Source of the DNA: JBDRRP01 sp964446485
Lineage (GTDB): Bacteria; Desulfobacterota; Desulfobacteria; Desulfobacterales; JBDRRP01
DNA: 64,000 nt
Direction of reading: 5' to 3'
Assembly: GCA_964446485.1 (NCBI GenBank)
Contig: CAYUOU010000004.1
Span: 19,759 to 83,758, forward strand
Below are positions 42,149-50,470 of the stretch, piece by piece (position 1 is the first letter of the stretch; every line of letters starts with the position of its first letter). The notes beneath the pieces were generated by a model, which saw only the letters and a list, made by a program, of their open reading frames with translations, was not told the DNA's origin and ran no database searches. The position numbers were made by a program, and so were the translations under genes.

Positions 42149-44332
42149 TCAGTATTCCAGTCTGGCAAAATAGGTTTTCTGTGAGGCGCGTCGTGCGTCT
42201 CCCAGCGTAACGATGCCCTGTTGTCTGAGCAGCGGCACCAGTTTGAGAAAAAGTTTTGCCGTCGTGAGGGCATCGCCGATGGCCGTATGGCGCGCCTCCA
42301 CGGTGACCCCCAGTCGGTGGGCAATGCCTTCCAGAGAGTGATCATCGTATGTGGGATGCACCACCGCCGAAAGCAGCATGGTGTCCAGTACCGGATTGAT
42401 GAAGTAGATTCCGGATGCCACTTCCTTCATTTGAAACATGCGCATATCAAAAGCCGCATTGTGCGCCACCAACACCGTATCGGCGACAAATCGGTGAAAC
42501 TGGGCCAGCACCTGATCCACGGTGGGTTTATCCGCGACCATTTCCTGACGAATACCATGGTATTTGATGGATTCCCAGGGAATCTCCCGCTGGGGGTTGA
42601 TGAGTTGATCGAATTTTTCCTCAGTGAGCAGTCGCAGGTTGACGACGCGCAGGGCGCCAAGGGAAATGATTTCATCACCGCCGCGGGGATTGAGTCCGGT
42701 GGTCTCCGTGTCGAAGACGGTAAACGACAGGGTCTCCAGAGACTGGCTGTCAATGTGGGGCAATTGCCCGGGTTGGCTGAAAAGGTCAAAGTCGTAAAAC
42801 TCCGGGCGGCTGGCCGAGATGACCGCAGGGCCGTGTTCCAGGCCCCGCCGGGGCGGAATCAACGTGGGGAGCAGCAATCGCAATCCGATCTGCCGGGAAG
42901 GGTCTTCGGTGGGTTTTCGAACGATGAGTTCACCGTCATGACGTTCGACGATTTGTGCCAGCGACATGGGCACCTGGGGGATGGTCGTCTCCAGCGAGGC
43001 GCACATCCAATTGTGGAGGCGTGACTCCGAAACGGCGGTCTCCCGCCACAGGAGATCCACATGGACGAACCGGCCCTCGACGCGCCCGGAAATATCGACG
43101 CGGGCGGCGTCAGCGGACGCCCCCACCCGATCGACAATTGCAGCCAGCGCGTTCAGCAGCAGATAGCTGTCCGCCTTGATCCACAGGTCATCATCTAAAA
43201 GCGTCAGATGCATCGAGCACGGCGACGTAGTGTTTTGACATCGACGCGTCAGCGCACGCAATAGGTCGTTGAGTCGAACCGGCATGAGCGGCCACCGGCT
43301 TCGAGTCGCCGACGGAAGTTGGGCGGCGGACTCATCGAGGATGCCGCTGAGGGTCACGGCCTCGTCATGGATGATGGCGCGCAGCCGTTGGCGCCGCGAT
43401 GCTTCAATATCCGTATAAGTCACCATGGTTTCGATGGCTGCGCGGATCCCGGCCAGTGAGGCACGGGCCCGGGTGATCAGATTGCCCAGGATGGTGGACA
43501 TCCGCTGGCGGCTCACCATGCGTTCGGTGACATCGGAGAGGATGAGAATGTACCCGGTGAATTCCCGCCGGTTGTCGAGTACCGGCACCATCTCGGCCTG
43601 AATTAACCTGTCTCCCGCACCGGCGATGACAAAATGGGTGGCCGTGCTGGCGTCATTTTGAGCAACTTTTCGGATGACATCTTCCATGGCAAACCGGATC
43701 AATTCGCCATCCACGAGCGACGTGATGCTCCGGCCCAGGCCGAGATAGCGACCCGGCGCCGCTGGGCGGCTGCCGTCCTCTTGCGGTACTCGCTCGGCTT
43801 CGGCTTCGAGCAGCCCTCTGGCCTTGCGGTTGTAGAGAATAATGCGGTGGTTCAAGTTGCACACCACAACCCCGCTTGGCAGTTCGGCAACCATGGCCGC
43901 GAGGATGCTTTTCTCTCGGTCGCTGTCATCTTTGGCTGCGGCGACCCGTGCGGTGATCTCGTCGCCGCTTGACTCGATGCGCGCCGCCAAAAGATTCATC
44001 AGGTGCGCCAGGTGCTGAATGGTGCTGCCACCGTTGACTTCGAGACGGTGCGATGGGTTGGCTGAGAGAATGATGTTGGCACCCTCCACCATGCGGTTCA
44101 GCGGAAGGATATAGCTGTTCAATGCCCCGTCCAGGGCAAATCCCACGGCGGCAATGAAAAGGATGGCGGCCATGAAGAAAAAGGTCGGATGACCGATGAC
44201 GAGATCCAGAAGTTGCTTTCTCTCTGCAGGGGTCAGGTCCTGCCAGAAGAAGACGCCGAGAACGACGAGGGTGGCGGCGGTGATGCAGAGCGCCAGGGCG
44301 ACGAACCACCAGAATTTATTGCGGGTGTGCAT
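42149..44332 (-). CDS. Membrane sensor pseudokinase fused to a DEDDh 3'-5' exonuclease
   Basis: The 727-residue protein starts with two membrane helices (about 8-30 and 48-70), then a HAMP-like segment and a PAS domain (145-280). A kinase-like region follows, but it lacks the phosphoacceptor (ARASLAGIRAAIETM stands where HELRTPL is expected) and the ATPase DxGxG box. From about 530 there is a DnaQ-type exonuclease with DTETTG, VAHNAAFDM and HTAIGDALTTAK, so all DEDDh residues are intact. This suggests signal-gated processing of a 3' nucleic acid end at the membrane, a guess only. Its start overlaps the receiver stop (TAATG). Confidence 0.85.
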   Translation of the reverse strand: MHTRNKFWWFVALALCITAATLVVLGVFFWQDLTPAERKQLLDLVIGHPTFFFMAAILFIAAVGFALDGALNSYILPLNRMVEGANIILSANPSHRLEVNGGSTIQHLAHLMNLLAARIESSGDEITARVAAAKDDSDREKSILAAMVAELPSGVVVCNLNHRIILYNRKARGLLEAEAERVPQEDGSRPAAPGRYLGLGRSITSLVDGELIRFAMEDVIRKVAQNDASTATHFVIAGAGDRLIQAEMVPVLDNRREFTGYILILSDVTERMVSRQRMSTILGNLITRARASLAGIRAAIETMVTYTDIEASRRQRLRAIIHDEAVTLSGILDESAAQLPSATRSRWPLMPVRLNDLLRALTRRCQNTTSPCSMHLTLLDDDLWIKADSYLLLNALAAIVDRVGASADAARVDISGRVEGRFVHVDLLWRETAVSESRLHNWMCASLETTIPQVPMSLAQIVERHDGELIVRKPTEDPSRQIGLRLLLPTLIPPRRGLEHGPAVISASRPEFYDFDLFSQPGQLPHIDSQSLETLSFTVFDTETTGLNPRGGDEIISLGALRVVNLRLLTEEKFDQLINPQREIPWESIKYHGIRQEMVADKPTVDQVLAQFHRFVADTVLVAHNAAFDMRMFQMKEVASGIYFINPVLDTMLLSAVVHPTYDDHSLEGIAHRLGVTVEARHTAIGDALTTAKLFLKLVPLLRQQGIVTLGDARRASQKTYFARLEY

Positions 44333-44703
44333 TATTTCCCGTTGAGCAGTTCGCTCACCCGTCGCAGAACGGTGGTGTTGGAAAACGGTTTGGTGATGTA
44401 GGCATCCGCGCCCAAAACCATCCCCTTGGCAATATCCACCTCTCTGCCTTTGGCGGTGAGAAAAATGATCCGGATGTTGTTCCAGGTGCTGTTCAAACGG
44501 ACGATTTCACACACTTCGTAACCGTCGATGCCGGGGAGCATGATGTCGAGCAACACCAAATCGGGCTGGGATTTGGAAATGGACTCCAGCGCCTCCTCAC
44601 CGCTGTGGGCCACGGCCACGGTGTAGCCCTGCCGTTCCATGAGGAATTCAAGCGGCACGACAATATTGGGTTCGTCATCGACGATGAGAACACTCGGCGG
44701 CAT
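44332..44703 (-). CDS. Single-domain response regulator receiver protein
   Basis: A 123-residue protein made only of a receiver domain. It opens MPPSVLIVDDEPN with the acidic pair, has the acceptor Asp in LVLLDIMLPGIDGYEV and ends with the conserved Lys in AYITKPFSNTTVL. It has no output domain, so it must act by binding a partner or passing phosphate on. The start at 44703 has GGGAG eight bases upstream and is preferred over the GTG at 44721. It overlaps the pseudokinase-exonuclease gene. The transporter-kinase at 34560 could be its phosphodonor. Confidence 0.9.
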   Translation of the reverse strand: MPPSVLIVDDEPNIVVPLEFLMERQGYTVAVAHSGEEALESISKSQPDLVLLDIMLPGIDGYEVCEIVRLNSTWNNIRIIFLTAKGREVDIAKGMVLGADAYITKPFSNTTVLRRVSELLNGK

Positions 44704-44881
44704 ACGCTGGCTCCCTGTCACTTACCCCCCGCGGGGCGTGCGGAGGCCGGAAGCAGCTGGCGTCTCCGGCAACGGGCGGGACGGCAGAAAAGCGGATTAC
44801 AGCGGCACTATCGACCGCCGGCATACGGGCGCTCCCCCGTTGCCGGCTGGGTGAGGATTGTTGGGTTGTGGCGAAAGGTAT

Positions 44882-44916
44882 CGCCTGTCGACGGCCCGGC
44901 GGGCCGTCGACAGGCG
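44882..44916 (-). terminator. Perfect 16-bp hairpin after the symporter unit
   Basis: CGCCTGTCGACGGCCC and GGGCCGTCGACAGGCG pair over 16 bases around a GGC loop. It begins ten bases downstream of the 28-residue peptide gene on the minus strand. A second inverted repeat (CCGGCAACGGG at 44766 and CCCGTTGCCGG at 44836) lies in the remaining gap. The T tail is weak. Confidence 0.65.
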
Positions 44917-44925
44917 GTCAGCGGT

Positions 44926-45012
44926 TTATCCGAAGACCCCCCAGCCGAAGGCGGCGGTCCAGATGATGGAAAATCCTACAAGGACAATCATCCAAATGTC
45001 TTCTTTTTTCAT
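44926..45012 (-). CDS. 28-residue membrane peptide downstream of the symporter
   Basis: A short frame encodes MKKEDIWMIVLVGFSIIW followed by TAAFGWGVFG, one membrane helix with a charged N-terminus. AGGAGG sits five bases before the ATG, a strong ribosome site that is unlikely by chance. It follows the symporter stop by 41 bases and precedes the 16-bp hairpin, so it belongs to the same transcript. Very small proteins are known to bind and tune other transporters. I did not recognise a named family, so an accessory role is an inference from position. Confidence 0.6.
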   Translation of the reverse strand: MKKEDIWMIVLVGFSIIWTAAFGWGVFG

Positions 45013-45053
45013 ATCATCCTCCTGATCCATAGATTAACAACGCACGTGGTCGA

Positions 45054-46853
45054 TTATAATACCTCGATCACTTCCATGGTCTCCTCGTCGGCGCGGCGGA
45101 TCTGCTCGGCGTTGGTGGTGGCCATTTCCGCCTTGAAGCAGAGAGCCCACATCATGACGATGCCGATGATCCACCAGACGATCTGCCAGGACCACACCGG
45201 CGGAAAACCCGAAATGGAAAAGGCGTTGTTGCCGAGGATACAGGCCGGGCCGATGGCGAAGAAGTACCAGACCGGCACCCAGATCTTCATGATGCCGCGC
45301 CACTTCTTGCCCGATTCGCTGGGCTCGTCCACGCTGTCCAGCCAGCTGCGAAGCTCCGCCTGACGCTGGATGGTCTCCTCGTCATCCTTCATGCCGATGC
45401 CCCGGCAGATGTAGGCCACCACCAGACCGGTGAAGGTCCCCCAGAAGGCGCAGTGCATGGACAGTGGGGACGGAAACACCGAGTAGGTGACGTAGACCGA
45501 GATCATGCCGGCCAGAACGCCCAGAACGGCGCCGATGGCGGGAAAGCGGAATCCCCAGATGACCCCCAACAGCAGCACGTACATGACGAAGCCGTAGGCG
45601 GTGGCCAGGGCCCCGAGGATCACCAGGGCAGCCTTGGATGTGAGGCCCACCGCCAGGGCGGCGACGGTCAGCACGGTGGCCAGGATGCGGTTCACCCAGA
45701 TCTGCTCGGCATCGCTGCACTGTTTTTTCTTGACGTAGCGCCAGTAGAGATCGCGCAGCAGGATGGATCCGCCGGTGCCGATGTACGGGGCCGCCGTGGA
45801 GTGAATGGCCGCGATGGCGCCGATGAAAACCACCCCCAGCATGAAGGGAGGCAGGAACTGCTGCATCAGGATCGGCACCGTGGTGCGGTTGTTGAGCCCC
45901 TTGAACAGTTCGATCTGCTCGGGGGTGGTGAGGCCGACGCCGGTGGTCTGCATGATGCGGGCGCCCATGCCCTGGAAGGCGGTGAAAAAGAACAGGGCGA
46001 AGCCGACCACGAAAGTGGACATGAATGCCTGCTGCCAGGCCAGGGGTTTGGGGCTCTTGATGCCGAAAGTCCACATGGTGAAGGCCGGCGAGGACTGGAT
46101 CCCCATGAGGGCGAACATGTAGGTGAGGATCATCACCGCGGTCCAGCCGCCGCCGAGGCCGATGTTGATGACTCTCGGGACCTCGAGGTACTTGGATTCC
46201 AGGGCCATCACTTCCCGGGAGAAGTTTGACCACCCGCCGAACTGGGCCAGACAGTAGGCGCCCAGGATGATGATGCCGCCCACCAGCAGGATGAACTGGA
46301 TCACGCCCACCCAGGTGGACGCCTTGAGACCGCCGGTGCAGACATAAAACCACACGATGAAGGCGAGGAAAAGACAGCCGAAGGTCACCGGTACGCCGGC
46401 GATGACGTTGAAGAGCGCGCCGGCGGCCATGAGCTGAACGGCCGAGTAGAAGATGGAGTACAGGACTGCCGTCAACACAACGAGAAAGCGTATTAACTCG
46501 TTGTTGTAATAGTACGCGTACATGTCACCCGGGGTGACGAACCCGTAGCGTTTTCCCAGCAGCCAGGTACGCTTGGAGAAAAAGGTGCCGGTGATGGGAA
46601 TGGTGAGTACGTAAAAGGAAGCAAAGGCGTAGGCCAGACCGTCGCGCCAGATCAGACCCGGATGGCCGATGAAGGTCCACCCGCTGAATGAGGCGGCGGT
46701 TGCAGCCAGCAGGAATGCGAAAAAGGGGATGGAGCGGCCGGCAATGGAGTAGCCCTTGGAGGACTTCTCTGTAAAATAGCCGCGGAGGCCCCAGTAAAAA
46801 CAGTAAACGATGTAAACGCCCAACATGATGTAAACCCAAGTGGTTCCACTCAT
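45054..46853 (-). CDS. Sodium:solute symporter family permease
   Basis: The 599-residue protein is a sodium:solute symporter with about 13 membrane helices; GYSIAGRSIPFFAFLLAA near residue 35 and SFSGWTFIGHPG are typical early segments. It is longer than ActP (about 550) because of a polar C-terminal part that ends TNAEQIRRADEE. The next gene upstream on the same strand encodes acetyl-CoA synthetase, so acetate or another short carboxylate is the likely substrate, driven by sodium. The 28-residue peptide follows. A palindrome at 46888-46901 lies upstream. Confidence 0.88.
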   Translation of the reverse strand: MSGTTWVYIMLGVYIVYCFYWGLRGYFTEKSSKGYSIAGRSIPFFAFLLAATAASFSGWTFIGHPGLIWRDGLAYAFASFYVLTIPITGTFFSKRTWLLGKRYGFVTPGDMYAYYYNNELIRFLVVLTAVLYSIFYSAVQLMAAGALFNVIAGVPVTFGCLFLAFIVWFYVCTGGLKASTWVGVIQFILLVGGIIILGAYCLAQFGGWSNFSREVMALESKYLEVPRVINIGLGGGWTAVMILTYMFALMGIQSSPAFTMWTFGIKSPKPLAWQQAFMSTFVVGFALFFFTAFQGMGARIMQTTGVGLTTPEQIELFKGLNNRTTVPILMQQFLPPFMLGVVFIGAIAAIHSTAAPYIGTGGSILLRDLYWRYVKKKQCSDAEQIWVNRILATVLTVAALAVGLTSKAALVILGALATAYGFVMYVLLLGVIWGFRFPAIGAVLGVLAGMISVYVTYSVFPSPLSMHCAFWGTFTGLVVAYICRGIGMKDDEETIQRQAELRSWLDSVDEPSESGKKWRGIMKIWVPVWYFFAIGPACILGNNAFSISGFPPVWSWQIVWWIIGIVMMWALCFKAEMATTNAEQIRRADEETMEVIEVL

Positions 46854-46887
46854 AACTTCCCTCCTGTGTCGAATGGCGGTAAAGGTG

Positions 46888-46901
46888 ACCGGTTAACCGG
46901 T
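46888..46901. promoter_or_regulatory. 14-bp perfect palindrome upstream of the symporter gene
   Basis: ACCGGTTAACCGGT is fully self-complementary and lies 35 bases before the symporter start. Its size and place suit an operator, but no promoter hexamers are clear beside it and the regulator is unknown. Confidence 0.35.
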
Positions 46902-47004
46902 GAGAACGGTTTGGTTTGGCACACCCTGCTTTCCTATCACCTCCTTTCCCAGCGATGATGGATGACGGTTCATTTATCGGGTTGTCCGTTTCCGGTATTT
47001 GGTG

Positions 47005-47040
47005 CCGGGCGAGCCGGCAGCGTGCTGCCGGCTCGCCCGG
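47005..47040 (-). terminator. 17-bp GC-rich hairpin after acetyl-CoA synthetase
   Basis: CCGGGCGAGCCGGCAGC and GCTGCCGGCTCGCCCGG face each other with only two bases between, so the tip will open. It starts 12 bases after the acs stop on the minus strand. No T run follows, so it may only attenuate transcription into the symporter gene. Confidence 0.55.
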
Positions 47041-47051
47041 GTTATGAACGG

Positions 47052-49082
47052 CTATTCAGCCATCTTCTGGATATGTTCCACAATCTCCGGGTTGGCGAGG
47101 GTGGTCACGTCTCCCACGTCGCCCTTGTTGGAGATGGCGCCGAGTACCCGGCGCATGATCTTTCCGGATCGTGTTTTGGGCATATCCGGGACGATCCACA
47201 CCTTTCTCGGTTTGGCGATGGGGCCGATCTCCGTAGCCAGGGCCTTGGATATCTTTGCGGCCAGGTCGGACGTCGCCTCGTATCCCGGCTTTAGGGCCAC
47301 ATACAAATCAGGCACTACGCCCTTGATATCGTCCTTGACCGGCACCACGGCGGCTTCCGCCACTTCCACGACGGTGAGGGCCGCCGATTCCAGCTCCTTG
47401 GTGCCCAGTCGATGGCCGGAAACATTGATGACGTCGTCGATGCGGCCGAGGATGCGGTAGTAGCCGTCCGGACCCTGTACCGCGGCGTCTCCGGTGAGGT
47501 AGGGCCAGTCCTTCCAGTTTGTGCTCTTGGGATCTTTGCAGTAGCGGGTGAAATACGTGTCCACGAACCGCTGCCGGTCGCCCCATATGGTCTGGAACAT
47601 GCCCGGCCAGGGGTTCTGGATGCAGATGTTGCCCGCCTTGCCGGCGCCCGCCGGCAGAACCTCACCCGTGTCATCGAAAATGATGGGGTGGATGCCGGGC
47701 ATGCCGGGTCCGGCGCTGCCGGGTTTCATGGGCCGCAAGGCCGGCAGGGTGCTGCAGAGAAAGCCGCCGGTTTCCGTCTGCCACCAGGTGTCGACGATGA
47801 TGGCTTCTTTTTTACCCACGAATTCGTAGTACCACTTCCAGACCTCGGGCTCGATGGGCTCCCCGACGGTGGTCATGTGCTTGAAGTGGTAGTTGTACTT
47901 GGCGGGCTCGTCCGGGCCGACTTTGCGCAGGGCGCGGATGGCGGTGGGGGCGGTGTGGAAGATGTTGACATCCAGATCCTGGGCGATGCGCCAGCAGCGG
48001 CCGGCATCCGGATAGGTGGGAATGCCTTCAAAGATGACCGACGAGGCGGCCAGTGCCAGGGGGCCGTAGACGATGTAGGAGTGGCCCGTGATCCAGCCGA
48101 TATCGGCCATGCACCAGTACACGTCCTCGGGATGGATGTCCTGGACATACTTGGAGGTGCCGGTGACGTATGCAAGGTAGCCGCCGGTGCCATGCTGGCA
48201 GCCTTTGGGTTTGCCGGTGGTGCCGCTGGTGTACATGAGAAAGAGCGGATCTTCGGCGTTCATCTTCTCCGGCTCCACGCGGGCGCCGTAGAAGTTTTTG
48301 AGTTCCTCGTTGACGAAGTAGTCCCGGCCGTCCACCATGGGCGTCGCTGCCGAGTATTTGCCGGCGTAGCGCTGCCAGACCAGTACCTTGTCCACGACCT
48401 GACCCTCCTTGGCCGCCAGATCGCAGGCCACATCGGCCTTTTCCTTGTGGTCCAGGAGGCTGCCGCCGCGGTAGTAGGCGTCCATGGTGATGAGCACCCG
48501 GCTGCCGGAGTCGACGATGCGGTCGGCTGCAGCGCGGCCGCTGAAACCGCCGAACACCTGGGAATGGATGACGCCCAACCGGGCGCAGGCCAGCATGGTG
48601 ATGGGCAGATCCGGCGTCATGGGCAGGTGGAGCGTCACACGGTCGCCGCGCTTCAATCCGGCGAAATCGCGCAGCAGCGCCGCCATCTCGTTAACGCGGA
48701 CGTAGAGTTCCTGATAGGTGACATGCTCGACTTTTTCTTCTTCCAACTCGGGGACGAAGTGAAGCGCCGCCTTGTTTTTATGCTTGGCCAGATGCCGGTC
48801 GACACAGTTGTAGCTGGCGTTGATCTGGCCGCCCTTGAACCACTTGTAGCAGGGGGCGTCGCTGGCATCGAGGATTTCATCCCAGTATTTGTACCAGTCC
48901 AGAAGGTCCGCATACTCCTTCCAGTAATTCGGAAAGTTGTCCAGGCTGAACCGCTCATAGATGCCCTCGTCGGTCATGTTGGCCTGGGCGATGAATTGCG
49001 CTGAAGGATACACCAGGTTTTCTTCCTGCCAGTGAACGGCAATCTGTGCTTCCGAAGTTTCGATGACTTCTTTTTCTGCCAT
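47052..49082 (-). CDS. acsA: Acetyl-CoA synthetase, AMP-forming
   Basis: The 676-residue enzyme activates acetate with ATP and CoA through acetyl-AMP. Motifs are MYTSGTTGKPKG (P loop), DTWWQTETGGF, TGDAAVQGPDGYYRILGRID and the C-terminal GHRLGTKELES. KTRSGKIMRRVLG carries the catalytic Lys that is commonly acetylated to switch the enzyme off. Length is normal (about 650). The tryptophan of DTWWQTETG restricts the acyl pocket to acetate. A probable promoter lies at 49309-49336, leaving a leader of about 220 bases. The symporter gene follows after about 200 bases. Confidence 0.95.
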   Translation of the reverse strand: MAEKEVIETSEAQIAVHWQEENLVYPSAQFIAQANMTDEGIYERFSLDNFPNYWKEYADLLDWYKYWDEILDASDAPCYKWFKGGQINASYNCVDRHLAKHKNKAALHFVPELEEEKVEHVTYQELYVRVNEMAALLRDFAGLKRGDRVTLHLPMTPDLPITMLACARLGVIHSQVFGGFSGRAAADRIVDSGSRVLITMDAYYRGGSLLDHKEKADVACDLAAKEGQVVDKVLVWQRYAGKYSAATPMVDGRDYFVNEELKNFYGARVEPEKMNAEDPLFLMYTSGTTGKPKGCQHGTGGYLAYVTGTSKYVQDIHPEDVYWCMADIGWITGHSYIVYGPLALAASSVIFEGIPTYPDAGRCWRIAQDLDVNIFHTAPTAIRALRKVGPDEPAKYNYHFKHMTTVGEPIEPEVWKWYYEFVGKKEAIIVDTWWQTETGGFLCSTLPALRPMKPGSAGPGMPGIHPIIFDDTGEVLPAGAGKAGNICIQNPWPGMFQTIWGDRQRFVDTYFTRYCKDPKSTNWKDWPYLTGDAAVQGPDGYYRILGRIDDVINVSGHRLGTKELESAALTVVEVAEAAVVPVKDDIKGVVPDLYVALKPGYEATSDLAAKISKALATEIGPIAKPRKVWIVPDMPKTRSGKIMRRVLGAISNKGDVGDVTTLANPEIVEHIQKMAE

Positions 49083-49587
49083 AATTCCCTCCCTCTAAAG
49101 GCGATGTTGTGAAAAAGACGCTACGGTGGGCAAATATACGCTGGAACGGCGGCATCCCCCCTTTCCGATGCTGAAATGATTGACGATGGCCACACATGTG
49201 AACGATGCGGCGTCACCGCACGCTCGCCCTAACCATGCCCATCATGCCCAAAATGGACAGAGCCCGAAATTGTAGGATGGAATGAATGATATTTATTTGT
49301 TAGAGTTTATTAAATTACATAGGCTTTGTTTGTCAAGTTTTATTTGTTCATACATTTAATGCTGTATATATTTTATTCACATAAATAACGTCGGAATTTG
49401 TGTAATCATATGACCGCGACCCCTGAGTCGCCGTAAGGCTGTATTTTACGGATGATTGATGATATGTCTTGCCCGCCGCAGCAAGCTGCCGTGATGTCGC
49501 CACACACGCTCTTCCCGGCAGTAAATCACACTCCGGATGGTGCGGTATGACCGACCGCAATGCGGGGAACCCAAACGTGGAGAACAG
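49083..49587. other. Gene-free divergent gap upstream of acs, AT-rich core
   Basis: The gap between acs and the forward membrane-protein gene has a distinctly AT-rich core (about 49280-49410) within otherwise GC-rich DNA. It holds the predicted acs promoter. No further coding frame, RNA gene or repeat was recognised in the rest. Confidence 0.6.
49309..49336 (-). promoter_or_regulatory. Sigma-70 promoter predicted for acsA
   Basis: On the minus strand TTGACA and TTTAAT are separated by 16 bases: a perfect -35 and a 5/6 -10. The transcript would start near 49302 with a leader of about 220 bases, long enough to hold a regulatory RNA structure, though none was identified. Confidence 0.6.
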
Positions 49588-50016
49588 ATGAAAGCGCTTC
49601 TGACCCATTTTCAATCATTCCCGCCCGCCACCAAAAACGGCATCATTTTAGTGATCGCTGGGTGGGCCTGGTTGCTGTTCTCGTTTTACCGTTACTTTAC
49701 GCCGGGGGAGATCGATAACAAGATTTTCGTGTCGGGTTTCCTGGCCTGTACCATCATCTTCAAAGTGAGAAGCTGGGCGCGGGTGTTGTGCATTCTGGGC
49801 AATGTGATGGCCATCGTTTTCAGTCTGTTCATGGCCGCGCTGTTTTTTTCGAACGGTGTTTACACCAAAGGAGGGGCCGCGGTGGTCGCCATGGTGTTGC
49901 TCGGCGCGGCGACGGTTTACCTGGCCGTGCCCCAGACAGCGCAATTCTATAAGGCGCACACGCCGACGCCTGCAGATGGATCCGAGGTGTACGACGACAA
50001 GCCTGCCGATCGTTAA
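49588..50016 (+). CDS. Membrane protein of unknown function
   Basis: The 142-residue protein has about four hydrophobic segments: IILVIAGWAWLLFSFYRYF, FVSGFLACTIIF, LGNVMAIVFSLFMAALFF and AAVVAMVLLGAATVYLAV. The C-terminal 25 residues are polar (KAHTPTPADGSEVYDDKPAD). The start at 49588 has GGAG eight bases upstream and removes an unconvincing 17-residue extension. I do not recognise the family. It is divergent from acs and lies 110 bases before a zinc-ribbon membrane protein. Confidence 0.65.
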   Translation: MKALLTHFQSFPPATKNGIILVIAGWAWLLFSFYRYFTPGEIDNKIFVSGFLACTIIFKVRSWARVLCILGNVMAIVFSLFMAALFFSNGVYTKGGAAVVAMVLLGAATVYLAVPQTAQFYKAHTPTPADGSEVYDDKPADR

Positions 50017-50126
50017 CCCCACCGTTGCAAAAGCCGGAGGGTAAAACAAAATGATCGCATCAAATCGCCGCCGAGCCTGGCTCAATCGCTCTGGAAGCGG
50101 CACCCTCAACAACCGACGAGGTGAAC

Positions 50127-50363
50127 ATGGCCGTTGAAGAACATGAAGTGAGCTGCCCTTGCGGGCATACCTATCTGTCAAAGCATTCCGTAAATTGGTG
50201 CCCCAAATGCGGCAAACGCGTTTTTGATACGGCAAAGGAAGCGCGCCGGCACAAAATCAGCACCTATTACTTCTACGGCGTGATCTTTGCGGTCATCAGC
50301 GCATTGTCCTATTTTTTTGTTGAGTTAATTCTCATCCCCGTCTTCACCATGACTGCCCAATAA
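50127..50363 (+). CDS. Small zinc-ribbon membrane protein
   Basis: A 78-residue protein with CPCG near residue 11 and CPKCG near 26, four cysteines arranged as a zinc ribbon, followed by a charged linker (KEARRHKIS) and one membrane helix (YFYGVIFAVISALSYFFVEL). It is probably anchored in the inner membrane with the ribbon in the cytoplasm. GAGG lies just before the ATG at 50127; the GTG two codons earlier falls within that ribosome site. Function unknown. Such domains often mediate protein or nucleic-acid contacts. Confidence 0.7.
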   Translation: MAVEEHEVSCPCGHTYLSKHSVNWCPKCGKRVFDTAKEARRHKISTYYFYGVIFAVISALSYFFVELILIPVFTMTAQ

Positions 50364-50470
50364 GCAACACCGAGTCGCTCCGACGAGAAGACAGTGCGTC
50401 GCCTATAGATCCCGAGCATGATGACGGGGGAATTCCCCGATGTGCGACTTCTCTTGATGAAATATCACGA

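Noticed and set aside
46916..46932. Sigma-54-like TTGGCACACCCTGC near the symporter gene
   Set aside because: GG to GC spacing is two bases too short, and it points away from the symporter gene.
47412..49004. 530-codon open frame on the strand opposite acs
   Set aside because: It mirrors acsA, a full-length enzyme with every motif; high GC content creates long antisense frames.
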